From HGM13006 sp963650135 (GTDB lineage: Bacteria > Bacillota > Clostridia > Oscillospirales > Oscillospiraceae): DNA of 58,945 bases. Location: NCBI GenBank assembly GCA_963650135.1, contig CAVJLG010000078.1, positions 1 through 58,945 on the forward strand. Reading direction: 5' to 3'. Positions 1-9,300 of the stretch are shown in pieces; the stretch's first letter is position 1; each line of letters opens with the position of its first letter. Made by a program: the position numbers and the translations under genes. The notes under the pieces were generated by a model. The model had not been told where the DNA came from and did no database searches. It saw only the letters and a list, made by a program, of their open reading frames with translations.

Positions 1-64
1 GAAAGTGTACTAAGCAGACACACTGTAAATCGTCTGCAAATCTTATTATACGAGGTGAAATACG

Positions 65-475
65 ATGATTAAGAAAATTGTAAAAGATACGTTGTTTTTG
101 TCCCAGCCCTCCCAAAAGGCAACTGTGGGGGATGTGACGGTGATTCAGGATCTCAAGGACACCCTCAAGGCCAATGAGGACCGCTGCGTTGGCATGGCGG
201 CCAATATGATCGGTGAACGGAAGTGCATCCTGATTTGCGCCATTGGCCCGGGCAGTCTGATCCTGGTGAATCCGGAGATCATCAGCCGGGAGGGCCCCTA
301 TGAAACCCGGGAGGGCTGCCTGTGCCACGAGGGGGAGCACGCGGTGAAACGCTACCGCACCATCCGGGTAAAATACCTCGATGAGCAGTTCCATCCCCAG
401 GAGCGGACGTTTATGGGCTTCCCGGCACAGATCATTCAGCACGAAATGGACCATTTTGAGGGAAAGCTCATTTAA
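65..475 (+). CDS. def: Peptide deformylase, short variant
   Basis: Metal-dependent removal of the N-formyl group from nascent proteins in the cytoplasm. At 136 aa it is shorter than usual bacterial PDFs (about 150-200 aa). All three family motifs can be seen: motif I reads GMAANMIG (classical GLAAPQVG-like; the conserved Gln is replaced by Met), motif II is EGCLC with the metal-binding Cys, and motif III is QHEMDH, with the two His ligands and catalytic Glu, near the C terminus. The ATG follows a GAGGTG ribosome site. Nothing upstream in the window is coding. The Gln loss is known from divergent PDF-like groups of Clostridia, so activity is likely but not certain; it may be a second, non-housekeeping deformylase. 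Confidence 0.88.
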   Translation: MIKKIVKDTLFLSQPSQKATVGDVTVIQDLKDTLKANEDRCVGMAANMIGERKCILICAIGPGSLILVNPEIISREGPYETREGCLCHEGEHAVKRYRTIRVKYLDEQFHPQERTFMGFPAQIIQHEMDHFEGKLI

Positions 476-492
476 ATCATCCGAAATCGGAC

Positions 493-521
493 TTGTGGCA
501 AAGAAGCAGCTGTGCTATAAT
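493..521 (+). promoter_or_regulatory. SigA-type promoter for the MATE gene
   Basis: The -35 TTGTGG (493-498) and a perfect -10 TATAAT (516-521) are separated by 17 bp, and a TG one base before the -10 makes it an extended -10 promoter. It leaves an untranslated leader of about 200 nt before the GTG at 725. I recognise no known riboswitch in that leader. Confidence 0.6.
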
Positions 522-724
522 GATCCGGAATTTCGAAATCAAGGCAGCATCACATAATTCGGCAAGAAGATTTGGCGAGGATTTTTGCGTCACAAATTTG
601 ATGCGAAAACGCCGGAATACTTTGTGTATTTCAAGTTTTTGCAGCGGATTTGTGGGGGAAAAGGACCGCCAAAGCTCGCAGACGTAATTGTGTGGTGTTG
701 CCTAAAAAACAAAGGAGTTTTAGC

Positions 725-2098
725 GTGCGTAAGTACATCGGCGATCGGGCGTTTTACGGTCGCGTTTTGAAGGTGATGATCCCCATTGTGATTCAGCAGG
801 GCATCACGAATTTTGTTGGTCTGCTGGATAACATCATGGTGGGGCAGGTGGGCACCGAGCAGATGTCCGGCGTTGCCATCACCAACCAGCTGCTGTTTAT
901 TTTCCAGCTGTGCATTTTCGGCTGCCTGTCCGGTGCGGGCATTTTTTGCGCCCAATATTTCGGAAAGGGCGATCAGGAGAAGGTAAAAAGCGTATTCCGC
1001 TATAAGGTCCTGACCACCGGCGCCATTACCCTGCTGGCTATGGCGATTTTCTGGTTTTTCCGGGAGCCGCTGATTCGCCTGTTCTTAACGGACACCGGTA
1101 CCGGCGGCGATTTGGAGGCTACCCTGGGCTATGGCAAAACATATCTGGAAATTATGATGGTGGGCCTGATTCCCTTTGCCATTGTGCAGATGTATTCCTC
1201 CACCATGCGGGAAACCGGCGAAACCGCCATCCCCATGAAGGCCAGCACCCTGGCGGTGTTGGTTAATATGTGCTTCAACTATGTGCTGATCTTCGGTAAG
1301 CTCGGCGCTCCAAAGCTGGGGGTTGCCGGCGCCGCAGTGGCAACGGTGATTTCCCGGTTTGCGGAGCTGGCGTTCATTTTGATCTATGCCAAGGTGAAGC
1401 GGGAACGGTTTTCCTATCTCACCGGCGTGTACAAGACCCTGCGCGTGCCTGCGGATCTTGCCAAAGAAATCACCATCAAGGGCATGCCCCTGATGGTCAA
1501 TGAGCTTATGTGGTCCCTGGGCACCACGCTGATTGTACAGTGCTATTCCACCCGGGGGCTGGATGCGGTGGCGGCCTATAATATTTCCAGCACCGTGAAC
1601 AACTTCTTCTCCATGGCGGTGCTTGCCATGGGAACCGCCATCTCCATTATGGTGGGCCAGGAGCTGGGGGCCGGGGAGTTTGAGCGGGCCGTGGACACCA
1701 ACCGGAAGATGATTGCCTTTGGCGCGGTGCTCTGTATGGGCGCTGCGGTGCTGCTGGCGATTTTCGCCCCGCTGTTCCCGAGAATCTACAACACCACGGA
1801 TTATGTCCGGGAGCTGGCGCGGAATCTCCTATGGATCGATGCGATTTTCCTTACCGCCCGCGGTTTGTATAACAGCTGTTATTTCACCCTCCGGTCCGGG
1901 GGGAAGACGCTGCTGACGTTTTTGTTTGACAGCGTATCCATGTGGATTTTAAACCTCCCGGTGGCGTTTATTCTGGCGCATTTTACGGGCCTGCCGCTGA
2001 TTCAAATGTATGCGGTGGTGCAGATTGTGGATGCGCTGAAAACCCTGGTGGGGCTGTATTTGGTGAAAAAGGGCACTTGGATCAATAATCTTACTTAA
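725..2098 (+). CDS. MATE family multidrug/cation exporter
   Basis: Inner-membrane antiporter of the multidrug and toxic compound extrusion family, normally driven by Na+ or H+ influx. The protein of 457 aa is predicted from a GTG start that follows AAAGGAG at good spacing; the in-frame ATG at 650 lacks a ribosome site and would add 25 unhydrophobic residues. About twelve hydrophobic segments are visible, with the MATE-like N-terminal pattern (IPIVIQQGITNFVGLLDNIM) and a second-half repeat around residues 225-300 (GMPLMVNELMWSLG). It stands alone between its own promoter and a shared terminator with the convergent phosphate transporter. Substrate cannot be read from sequence. Confidence 0.92.
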   Translation: MRKYIGDRAFYGRVLKVMIPIVIQQGITNFVGLLDNIMVGQVGTEQMSGVAITNQLLFIFQLCIFGCLSGAGIFCAQYFGKGDQEKVKSVFRYKVLTTGAITLLAMAIFWFFREPLIRLFLTDTGTGGDLEATLGYGKTYLEIMMVGLIPFAIVQMYSSTMRETGETAIPMKASTLAVLVNMCFNYVLIFGKLGAPKLGVAGAAVATVISRFAELAFILIYAKVKRERFSYLTGVYKTLRVPADLAKEITIKGMPLMVNELMWSLGTTLIVQCYSTRGLDAVAAYNISSTVNNFFSMAVLAMGTAISIMVGQELGAGEFERAVDTNRKMIAFGAVLCMGAAVLLAIFAPLFPRIYNTTDYVRELARNLLWIDAIFLTARGLYNSCYFTLRSGGKTLLTFLFDSVSMWILNLPVAFILAHFTGLPLIQMYAVVQIVDALKTLVGLYLVKKGTWINNLT

Positions 2099-2108
2099 TC
2101 AAAAGAAC

Positions 2109-2138
2109 GGCGCGTTGCAAGAGTTTTTGCAACGCGCC
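2109..2138. terminator. Bidirectional intrinsic terminator
   Basis: A perfect 12-bp stem (GGCGCGTTGCAA / TTGCAACGCGCC) with a 6-nt loop is flanked by A-rich sequence on the left and AAATTTT on the right. It can serve the MATE gene on the plus strand and the convergent Na/Pi transporter gene on the minus strand. Confidence 0.85.
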
Positions 2139-2143
2139 AAATT

Positions 2144-3907
2144 TTATGCTTCCAGCCGATATTTTCGATGGAACTGATTGAATTCCTTAACAAAGGAGGG
2201 GGCCTGGTCGGATTGATCGGACTTGAGCTCTGTCAGATAATCGTGGACCTCAAAGGCGGAGTTCCGAATCTGGATGATGCAAACGCCGATGTTGGAGCAG
2301 TGGTCAGATACCCGCTCGCAGTTGGTTAAAATATCGGTGAGCACCAGACCTGTGCCGATGGAGCATTCCCCGTCCTGGAGCCGCCGGATGTGCCGGTTGC
2401 GAATTTCAGTGGTGAGATCATCGATGACCTCCTCCAGGGGCTCGACATGTCCGGCCAGCCGATCGTCATTTGCCTCAAAGGCGTGCATGGTCAGCTCCAG
2501 AATTTCTGTCAGGGCTGCAAATAGGGTGGTGAGCTCGTTGGTGGCGGCCTCTGAGAACCGGTCGCCGTTTTTGTGCAGCTCTGCGGCGCTTTCCGCCAGA
2601 TTGGTGGCGTGGTCGCCGATGCGCTCAAAATCCCCGATTACATGGAGCAGCTCAAAGATTTCGCGGCTTTCCTCCACTCGAAGCTCCCGGGCGGAGAGCT
2701 TCACCAGAGCGGTAGCCAGCGCGTCGTCCATGCGGTCAAGCTGCTGCTCCTGCTGCTCCACCTTGTCATAGAGCTTTTGGTCATAGCCTGAGATCAGGTG
2801 CAGGGCGTCCAGCAGTGCGCTTTTTGCCACATGCCCCATGGTGACCACCTGCTCCCGGCACTGCTCTACGGCGAGGATGGGAGCGTTCATCAGCCGCTCG
2901 TCCAGAAATACGGTCTTCTCCTTGCTTTCGCCCTTGTCGGGAACCATAAAGTTCGCCAGGCGCACCAGCTGATGGGAGAAGGGCAGGAGAATCAGCGTGG
3001 TAACAATATTAAAGACAGAGTGCACCCCGGCAATGGCCAGGGGGGTAATTGCCATGCCGGTAATGGGGAAGTGGAAGATGGCGTTGAGCCCGTAAAAGCC
3101 AATCAGGCAGACCACGGTGCCGATTATGTTGAAGCTCACATGGACAACGGCCACCCGGCGTGCATTTTTATTGGTGCCGATGGAGGACAGCAGCGCCGTA
3201 ACGCAGGTGCCGATGTTCTGGCCCATAATAATGGGAATCGCCATGCCGTAAGTAATGGAGCCGGTGAGGGATAGGGCCTGCAAAATGCCCACCGATGCCG
3301 CCGAGGACTGAATGATGCCCGTAAACGCTGCGCCCACCAGTACGCCCAGCAGAGGATTGTTAAACCGGGTGAGCATGGAGTCAAAGCCCGGCATATCGGT
3401 CAGCGGGGCCATGGCGTTCTTCATGAGCTCCATACCAAACATCAATACCGCAAAGCCGCAGAGAATGGAGCCGGTGTCCTTTTTCTTCTCGCTTTTAGCC
3501 GCCATAATCAGAATTACGCCAATGAGGGCTAAAATCGGGGAGAAGTTCTCGGGCTTCAGCATGGAAATCAGCAGATTGTCGCTCTGAATGCCAGCCATGC
3601 TGAGAATCCAGGCGGTGAGGGTGGTGCCGATGTTGGAGCCCATAATCAGGCCCACGGTCTGGCTCAGCTCCATAATGCCGGAGTTCACCAGGCCCACCAG
3701 CATTACGGTCATAGCCGACGAGGACTGAATGGCAATGGTAATGCCAGCCCCCAGCAGCAGGCTTTTAAAGGGATTGGAGGTAAGCTTTTTCAGGGTCAGC
3801 TCCAGCTTGCCGCCTGCAATTTTCTCCAGGCTGGAGGACATGATATGCATGCCGAACAGGAAAAAGGCGAGCCCTCCGCACAGGGTAAAAACAGAAAATA
3901 TATCCAT
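2144..3907 (-). CDS. Na+/phosphate cotransporter with C-terminal PhoU domain
   Basis: Membrane symporter for inorganic phosphate of the NptA/YjbB type, 587 aa. The N-terminal part (about 1-320) has two inverted Na/Pi repeats, each with a QSSS/QSSA substrate motif (AIQSSSAMTVML near 60; GIIQSSAASVGI near 200) and several hydrophobic helices. Residues about 350-560 are helical and PhoU-like, expected to report on phosphate state. It is preceded on the minus strand by an array of TTTACA boxes and lies next to a PhoR/PhoB-like pair, so phosphate-starvation control is a strong inference. The ribosome site GGAGG lies about 11 nt before the ATG, a slightly long spacing. Confidence 0.92.
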   Translation of the reverse strand: MDIFSVFTLCGGLAFFLFGMHIMSSSLEKIAGGKLELTLKKLTSNPFKSLLLGAGITIAIQSSSAMTVMLVGLVNSGIMELSQTVGLIMGSNIGTTLTAWILSMAGIQSDNLLISMLKPENFSPILALIGVILIMAAKSEKKKDTGSILCGFAVLMFGMELMKNAMAPLTDMPGFDSMLTRFNNPLLGVLVGAAFTGIIQSSAASVGILQALSLTGSITYGMAIPIIMGQNIGTCVTALLSSIGTNKNARRVAVVHVSFNIIGTVVCLIGFYGLNAIFHFPITGMAITPLAIAGVHSVFNIVTTLILLPFSHQLVRLANFMVPDKGESKEKTVFLDERLMNAPILAVEQCREQVVTMGHVAKSALLDALHLISGYDQKLYDKVEQQEQQLDRMDDALATALVKLSARELRVEESREIFELLHVIGDFERIGDHATNLAESAAELHKNGDRFSEAATNELTTLFAALTEILELTMHAFEANDDRLAGHVEPLEEVIDDLTTEIRNRHIRRLQDGECSIGTGLVLTDILTNCERVSDHCSNIGVCIIQIRNSAFEVHDYLTELKSDQSDQAPSFVKEFNQFHRKYRLEA

Positions 3908-3937
3908 CCGTGTAACATCCTCCTTTTGTCATGGTAA

Positions 3938-3992
3938 AGAATATCAGAGCAATGTAAAGCGTATGTAGGGACTTATGTAAAATCGGTGTAAA
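3938..3992 (-). promoter_or_regulatory. Pho-box array and promoter of the Na/Pi transporter
   Basis: On the minus strand four TTTACA-like hexamers (TTTACA, TTTACA, CCTACA, TTTACA at 3987-3992, 3976-3981, 3964-3969, 3953-3958) repeat every 11-12 bp, followed after 9 nt by a -10 TATTCT (3938-3943). This resembles PhoP-family tandem direct-repeat boxes that stand in for a -35. The same layout occurs in front of the response regulator gene. Confidence 0.72.
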
Positions 3993-3996
3993 ATAT

Positions 3997-4026
3997 GCAG
4001 GGGCACAGAAGAAACTGCACCCCTGC
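3997..4026 (-). terminator. Intrinsic terminator after the histidine kinase
   Basis: Read on the minus strand, GCAGGGGTGCAG pairs with CTGTGCCCCTGC (two G-U pairs) around a TTTCTT loop and is followed by ATATTTTAC. It lies just after the kinase stop codon and separates that transcript from the Na/Pi gene. Confidence 0.7.
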
Positions 4027-4029
4027 CGG

Positions 4030-5340
4030 TTATTCCGGAAACGTGACGGTGATGGTGGTGCCAACGCCCACGGTGCTCTCCAGCGAAATCTTCGCACCAT
4101 GGCGCTCCGCCACATGCTTTACAATGGAGAGCCCCAGACCTGTGCCGCCGGTTGCCCGGCTGTGGCTCTTGTCCACCCGATAGAACCGCTCAAAAATCCG
4201 CTCCTGATGCTCCGGGGGAATGCCGATGCCGGTGTCGCTGACGGCGATGCTGTGATCCTTCAAGGTGATGGTGACGGTACCGTTGACCCGGTTATAGCGA
4301 ATGGCGTTGTCCGTTAAATTGTAGACCAGCTCCCAGAGACTGTTTTTCTCGCCGTGGACAGTGGTTTCGCCGCCCTCCAGCTGGAGCAGAATGCCACGCT
4401 TTTCGGCGGAGGGGGTCAGGGTTTCGATGCACTCCTGGGCGATGGCGTGGAGGTCCACCGGAGCGTGGGACACCGGCGTTTGGTCCTCGTCCAGGCGGCT
4501 CAGGCGAATGATGTCGCTGATGAGATCCAAAAGCCGCCCGGCTTCCTTATGAATGGTGCCTGCAAAGCGCTTTACATCCTCGTCCTTGGCCATGCCGCTT
4601 TCGATCATCTCGGCATAGCCGGAAATGGAGGTCAAGGGGGTTTTTAGCTCGTGGGATACGTTGGCGGTAAACTCCTGACGCAGACTCTCCTTGCTCTCCC
4701 GCTGCTGCTGAATTTCCACCACAAAGGGCCTGAGCTCCGGATACACCCGCTTGGGGTCGTTGGCAAGCTCCGGATCCGCCAGAGCCTCCGGCAGCTTTTT
4801 GATGGGCTCCACCAAGCGCCGGGTCAGCAGTACCGCAAAGGCCACTGCCATCACCATCAGCAGGCAAATCGCCAGCACCAAATAGGGCACTGCGCTGCCA
4901 TAAATCTGATAAATATTGCTGGCGGAGCTGGCAACCCGCAGAATCTCGCCGGAGGGCAGGGCCTGGGCGTAGTAATAGTCCTCGGTGCCCAGGGTGTCGG
5001 AGGTCCGGCGGCTGCTGCCATGACCGTTTTCGATCGCGGCCTGTACTTCCGGACGGTCCAGATGATTTTCCATGGTGCTGGCATCGGCGGCGCTTTCATA
5101 GAGCACCGTGCCGTCCGGCTCAATCAGCGTAATCCGCAGCCGATCCCCGGCGTAGCGGGAGAGGGACTCCGGCTGTTCGCTTTCCTCGTATGCTGCGGCA
5201 ATCAGCTCGCCCTGCTGCTGTAAATCAGTCTGCACCTGGGTGCGAAAGGCGGAGAAAAATGCAAATCCCGAGCACAGCGCGGCGAGTATGGCGGAAATCA
5301 GCCCCATATAAAATAGGTTTAATGTAATCTTTTCTTCCAT
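4030..5340 (-). CDS. phoR: PhoR-like sensor histidine kinase
   Basis: Membrane sensor kinase of a two-component system, 436 aa. It has an N-terminal membrane helix (about 8-31), an extracytoplasmic region, a second helix (about 160-185), a HisKA domain with the phospho-acceptor box (ANVSHELKTPLTSISGYAE) and an ATPase domain with N box (DNAIRYN), G1 (DTGIGIPP), F box (IFERFYRVD) and G2 (GGTGLGLSIV). It lies 3 nt downstream of the response regulator gene and is co-transcribed with it. The TTTACA boxes and the neighbouring phosphate transporter suggest the phosphate sensor PhoR; this name rests on context and architecture rather than on a ligand motif. Confidence 0.85.
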   Translation of the reverse strand: MEEKITLNLFYMGLISAILAALCSGFAFFSAFRTQVQTDLQQQGELIAAAYEESEQPESLSRYAGDRLRITLIEPDGTVLYESAADASTMENHLDRPEVQAAIENGHGSSRRTSDTLGTEDYYYAQALPSGEILRVASSASNIYQIYGSAVPYLVLAICLLMVMAVAFAVLLTRRLVEPIKKLPEALADPELANDPKRVYPELRPFVVEIQQQRESKESLRQEFTANVSHELKTPLTSISGYAEMIESGMAKDEDVKRFAGTIHKEAGRLLDLISDIIRLSRLDEDQTPVSHAPVDLHAIAQECIETLTPSAEKRGILLQLEGGETTVHGEKNSLWELVYNLTDNAIRYNRVNGTVTITLKDHSIAVSDTGIGIPPEHQERIFERFYRVDKSHSRATGGTGLGLSIVKHVAERHGAKISLESTVGVGTTITVTFPE

Positions 5341-5343
5341 GAC

Positions 5344-6024
5344 TCATGCCTCCAGTCGTTCCAGCTTGAAGCCCACGTTCCGAATGGTCTGGATCATCGT
5401 GCCCTTTGCCCCCAGCTTTTGCCGCAGGGTTTTCACATGCATGTCCAGGGTTCGGCTGGAGAGCTCGTAATGATAGCCCCAAATCCGCTCCATAATCAAG
5501 TCCCGGGTAAAGGCGTTCCCCGGCGCGCTCAGCAGCAGCTTCAGCAGCTCAAACTCCTTATATGTAAGCTCCACCGGCGCTCCGTCCACAGTTACCAGAT
5601 GCTTTTCCTCGGACAAATACAGCCCGCCATAGCTGTACTCCGCCGGAAGCTTCGCCGTGGTAGCGCCCCGCAGCCGAGCTTTCACCCGGCTGATGAGCTC
5701 CATAATGCCAAAGGGCTTGGGCAGATAGTCGTCGGCCCCCAGATCCAGCCCCCTTACGGTGTCCAGCTCCGAGTCCTTTGCCGTCACCAGAATGATGGGA
5801 ATATCCCGGGTGTCCATCCGGGTCCGCAGCTTCCGGAGAATGGTCAGCCCATCCTCACCCGGCAGCATGATATCCAGCAGAATAAGATCCGGTACGCCCC
5901 CGCTGAGCGCCAGATAAAACGGCCCCGCGCTGGGAAAGCTCTCTGCCTGAAATCCGCTGCTCTCCAGCGCGTATTGCTCCAGCTCCCGGATTTCCGGATC
6001 GTCCTCTACAATAAAAATCTTCAT
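5344..6024 (-). CDS. phoB: PhoB/OmpR-family response regulator
   Basis: DNA-binding regulator partnered with the adjacent kinase, 226 aa from the ATG at 6024. I chose this start because AGAGGTG precedes it and translation begins with the receiver domain (MKIFIVEDD). Receiver residues visible are the acidic pocket D8/D9, phosphorylation site D51 (LILLDIMLPG) and a K in VTAKD. The C-terminal winged helix (about 130-225) carries the OmpR-type signature YKEFELLKLL and TLDMHVKTLRQKLG. The promoter just upstream has three 11-bp-phased TTTAC(A/G) boxes, so autoregulation is likely. The phosphate role is inferred from the Na/Pi gene and shared boxes; in Firmicutes it would be called PhoP. Confidence 0.88.
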   Translation of the reverse strand: MKIFIVEDDPEIRELEQYALESSGFQAESFPSAGPFYLALSGGVPDLILLDIMLPGEDGLTILRKLRTRMDTRDIPIILVTAKDSELDTVRGLDLGADDYLPKPFGIMELISRVKARLRGATTAKLPAEYSYGGLYLSEEKHLVTVDGAPVELTYKEFELLKLLLSAPGNAFTRDLIMERIWGYHYELSSRTLDMHVKTLRQKLGAKGTMIQTIRNVGFKLERLEA

Positions 6025-6044
6025 ATGGCTCACCTCTTGGCTAG

Positions 6045-6098
6045 AGTATAGCAATCCTGCGTAAAAATCAAAGCCCCTCTATGTAAAACCTATGTAAA
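6045..6098 (-). promoter_or_regulatory. Pho-box array and promoter of the regulator/kinase operon
   Basis: Minus-strand boxes TTTACA (6093-6098), TTTACA (6082-6087) and TTTACG (6060-6065) sit at multiples of 11 bp, with the fourth phase position (6071) degenerate. Nine nucleotides further lies a -10 TATACT (6045-6050). Box phasing and distance to the -10 are the same as in front of the Na/Pi transporter gene, which supports one regulator acting at both. Confidence 0.72.
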
Positions 6099-6197
6099 AA
6101 ATCCCGCCGCCCTTCGCTCTAATCCACAAAACCTTGCCTGCCTGTCCGGAATTTCGGACTTTGTGAAAATTGGTACCAAATTACAGTAAATTTCTGC

Positions 6198-6226
6198 TTG
6201 AAATTTTTCCCGCGGCGCGCTATAAT
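6198..6226 (+). promoter_or_regulatory. Strong SigA-type promoter for the GH20/peptide operon
   Basis: TTGAAA (6198-6203), a spacer of exactly 17 bp, then a perfect TATAAT (6221-6226). Transcription from about 6233 would give a leader of about 125 nt before the ATG at 6358. Confidence 0.8.
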
Positions 6227-6240
6227 TATATAGCAATGTT

Positions 6241-6324
6241 ATCGGGAGAGGTGTATCCAAAACCGTGTAAGGAATTGGAAATTCTGGCGCCTCCCAGGTC
6301 GGCCAAAACTACGGCCCGCCCGAT
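6241..6324 (+). other. Possible structured RNA leader of the GH20/peptide operon
   Basis: The leader can be closed by ATCGGG (6241-6246) pairing with CCCGAT (6319-6324), and contains an inner GGCC/GGCC hairpin with loop AAAACTAC (6301-6316) and an alternative GGGAG/CTCCC pairing. Folding alternatives of this kind occur in riboswitches, but it matches no class I can recall. It may be simple UTR structure. Confidence 0.3.
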
Positions 6325-6357
6325 GCAATACTTCGAGTAAAGGAGAGCGAGTAAACC

Positions 6358-9300
6358 ATGAAAAAGAACATTACCAGACTCTTTTCTGTCCTGCTCGCGG
6401 CGGTGATGGTATTTGGCACCCTGCCGGTTTCTGCAATGGGAACCGACGTTGCCGATCCGCCTGCCAGTACAGTGGACGATGCTGCGGTAGCCGCTTCCAC
6501 TGCGGAGCCGGAGGAGTCCTCGGCAGCAGACGAAACGTCAGACGACGCTGCCCAGCCGGAGGAGCAGTCTGCGGAGGAAGAGAATGCGGTGACCTATGCG
6601 TCCAACGACTCTTTCTATAAGATTGTACATCTGGACTGCGGCAGAAAGTACTTCAGCAAGAACTGGATTATTGCCCTGCTCTATGAAATGAAGAACGACG
6701 GCTATAACCAGCTCCAGCTTGCTTTCGGCAACGACGGTCTGCGCTTCCTGCTGGATGATATGTCCTTCACCGCCAACGGCACGACTTATTCGCATGAGAT
6801 GGTCGTTTCCAAGGTCAAAGCTGGCAACAAAGCGCAGAACAGCAGTGGTGACGACAGCTACCTGACGCAGAGTGAAATGGACGAGATCATTGTCAAGGCA
6901 AACGAACTGGACATTGAGATTGTCCCCCTGCTGAACCTGCCCGGTCATGCCAATGCGATTCTGGATATTGCGGATGATGCTTATAATGCATCTGGCTCCA
7001 ATAACACGCTGGATGTTGCTAATTCCGTTAAGGCAAGAGAATTTGGCAAGGCAATTTTCCAGAAGTATGTGGATTACTTTGCCGGTAAGAACTGCAAGTT
7101 CTTTAACTTTGGCGCGGACGAGTATGCCAATGATGCAAGCGGCACGTTCAGCTTTAGCAGACTGAACAGCACCGAGTATCAGCAGTTTGTCACCTTTATC
7201 AATGACCTTGCCGGTTACATTATTGAAAAGCGTATGACACCCCGTGCGTTTAACGATGGTCTGTACTATAATAATCAGGGAATGACAGCTAGCACGAATC
7301 TAAGCAAGGTTCAGGTTTGCTACTGGTCCTCTGGTTGGGGAAACTATCCTGTTGCTTCTGCCTCCACCATCTCCCAAAACGGTTATGAGATGATCAACAC
7401 CAATGGCGACTTCTACTATGTGCTTGGTAAGAACGACAATTTTGACAGCGGTTATTCCTATGCTTCGGGCTTTAACAACACTGTATTCGCTGGTGATACA
7501 ACCATCTCCAATCCTGTCGGCTCTATGTTCTGCATTTGGTGCGACTATCCCAATGCCGAGACGGAGCAGCAAGTTGCTGCCAACACCCGTCTTGTCCTCC
7601 GTGCCATGGCACAGCGGATGGATGGCCAGACCGTAAACGTGAACGATGAAGTGGTTGCAAACGGCTTCAATGCAGACGGCTCTGTCAACGGTGCCACCGA
7701 TGATTCCGACATTAAAATCTCCATCGGTGATTCCACTGAGGCGGCTACGTCTGGTGAGCTGACGGTTGGCAGCAAAATGGTTCTGCACGCCAGTAAGACG
7801 GTGGATTGGACAACCAGCAATGAAGACGTGGCAACCATTGCGTCTGCGGACGAAACTGGTGTAAATTCCATCAGCAATGACAGCGCGGTTAGCGCATCGG
7901 CGATTAACGTTACGGCAGCTGGAGTCGGCAACGCTACGATTACTGCAACCGATGGCGAGAAGACAGCGGAGTTTGCTGTGACGGTGCAGGAAACTGAAAC
8001 CGAGGATATTACCGTTTCTGAAAACGCCGACAACAGTGACACTGTAGTTGTCGGCAGCTATACCGGTCCGTATCAGACAGATGATGAAACGATTGCTACC
8101 GTAACGACATCGGTAAAGGAAATTACGGGCAAGACCAGCCTTGAGGCAGCCGAAGTGGGCGTGGGAACCTTCTATGTTTCCACCAGCTCTAGCGTTAGCG
8201 AAAAACCGTCTAATCAGCTGACCTTTGAGGATGCCGGAAACGGACAGTATTATATTAAAAATGGAAACAACTATATCTATCCCGACGCTACCTATACAAG
8301 AGGGTGGGGTGACGGCAGTTGGAGCTATAGCTTGAAGACAGGCAAGCAACCTGTTAAAGTTACAACGAGCGGAAACGGAATCATTATTTCTAAGAGTTGT
8401 AGCTCTGGCAGTAATACTACGACTGCATATCTGACGTTGGGGAGGAAGCCTAACTGGAGCGGTAGTTATACTTATTCTGCAGACGACAGTAGGCAAACAC
8501 TCTACCTGTACAAAGAGGTAACAACCGAGACAACGAATCAAACCACCATTACGTTCCACGGTGTCAAAGAGGGCAATACCTCTGTTGTAATCGGCGGAGT
8601 TACGTACAATATTCATGTCATGGCGGAGGATTTGTCTACGGTTGACCCGCTGAAGATTGAGTATTGGATTACAAACGCTCGCGTGGATGGAAACAGTGGT
8701 GTGACAAAAGAGAATTACGTTTCCATTAAGGCAACAGCCAGCGGCATTGCAACAGAGAATGGCGTAGATGTCACGACATTGGTTGATTCGACCGCGACCA
8801 GAGATAGTCGAGACCAAAAGTACTGGAAGTCCGTTATCCTGAATACCCAAAAGGAAAACAACAGTACGAGCAAAACAGAACTCCAGACTGGCGCGAAAGG
8901 CGATGATGACACCCTGAGTGGCAGTGCCTTTACAAAGGTACGTTATTACAACAGAAAATGGCAGGTTTATACCACCGAATGGGTTGACGTAGATCGTAGT
9001 CAGGTAACGGTGACGTATACGGATAATGGAACCAAAACGTATTCTGGCGATAAGAACCAGCTGGTTGCGTACTATATGGAAGTCCTCGATATTTCCAAAA
9101 CAAAGACGGACGGTACAGCAGTAACCGAGATGAACGTTGGCGGCTCTGACTGGGGTACGAGAGGCTCTTCGACAAGTAACACCAGCTACAACGGATATAT
9201 CTCAGGTGAAGGCGTATGCTCGCTTTCCTTCCAAATTGTATATGAATCCGGTGCAACAAATCCCGCATCGAAAGAGGCATCGGCTCTGATTACCAAGACC

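Noticed and set aside
690..724. CCTAAAAAACAAAGGAG before the MATE gene looks like the tail of a preQ1-I riboswitch.
   Set aside because: The required 5' hairpin with C-rich loop is not present; the A-run plus Shine-Dalgarno explains the similarity.
7300..8850. A 516-codon minus-strand open frame inside the GH20 gene, and another of 337 codons at 10189-11202.
   Set aside because: Both are antisense shadows of a repetitive Thr/Ser/Val-rich coding sequence; no ribosome site or recognisable domain.
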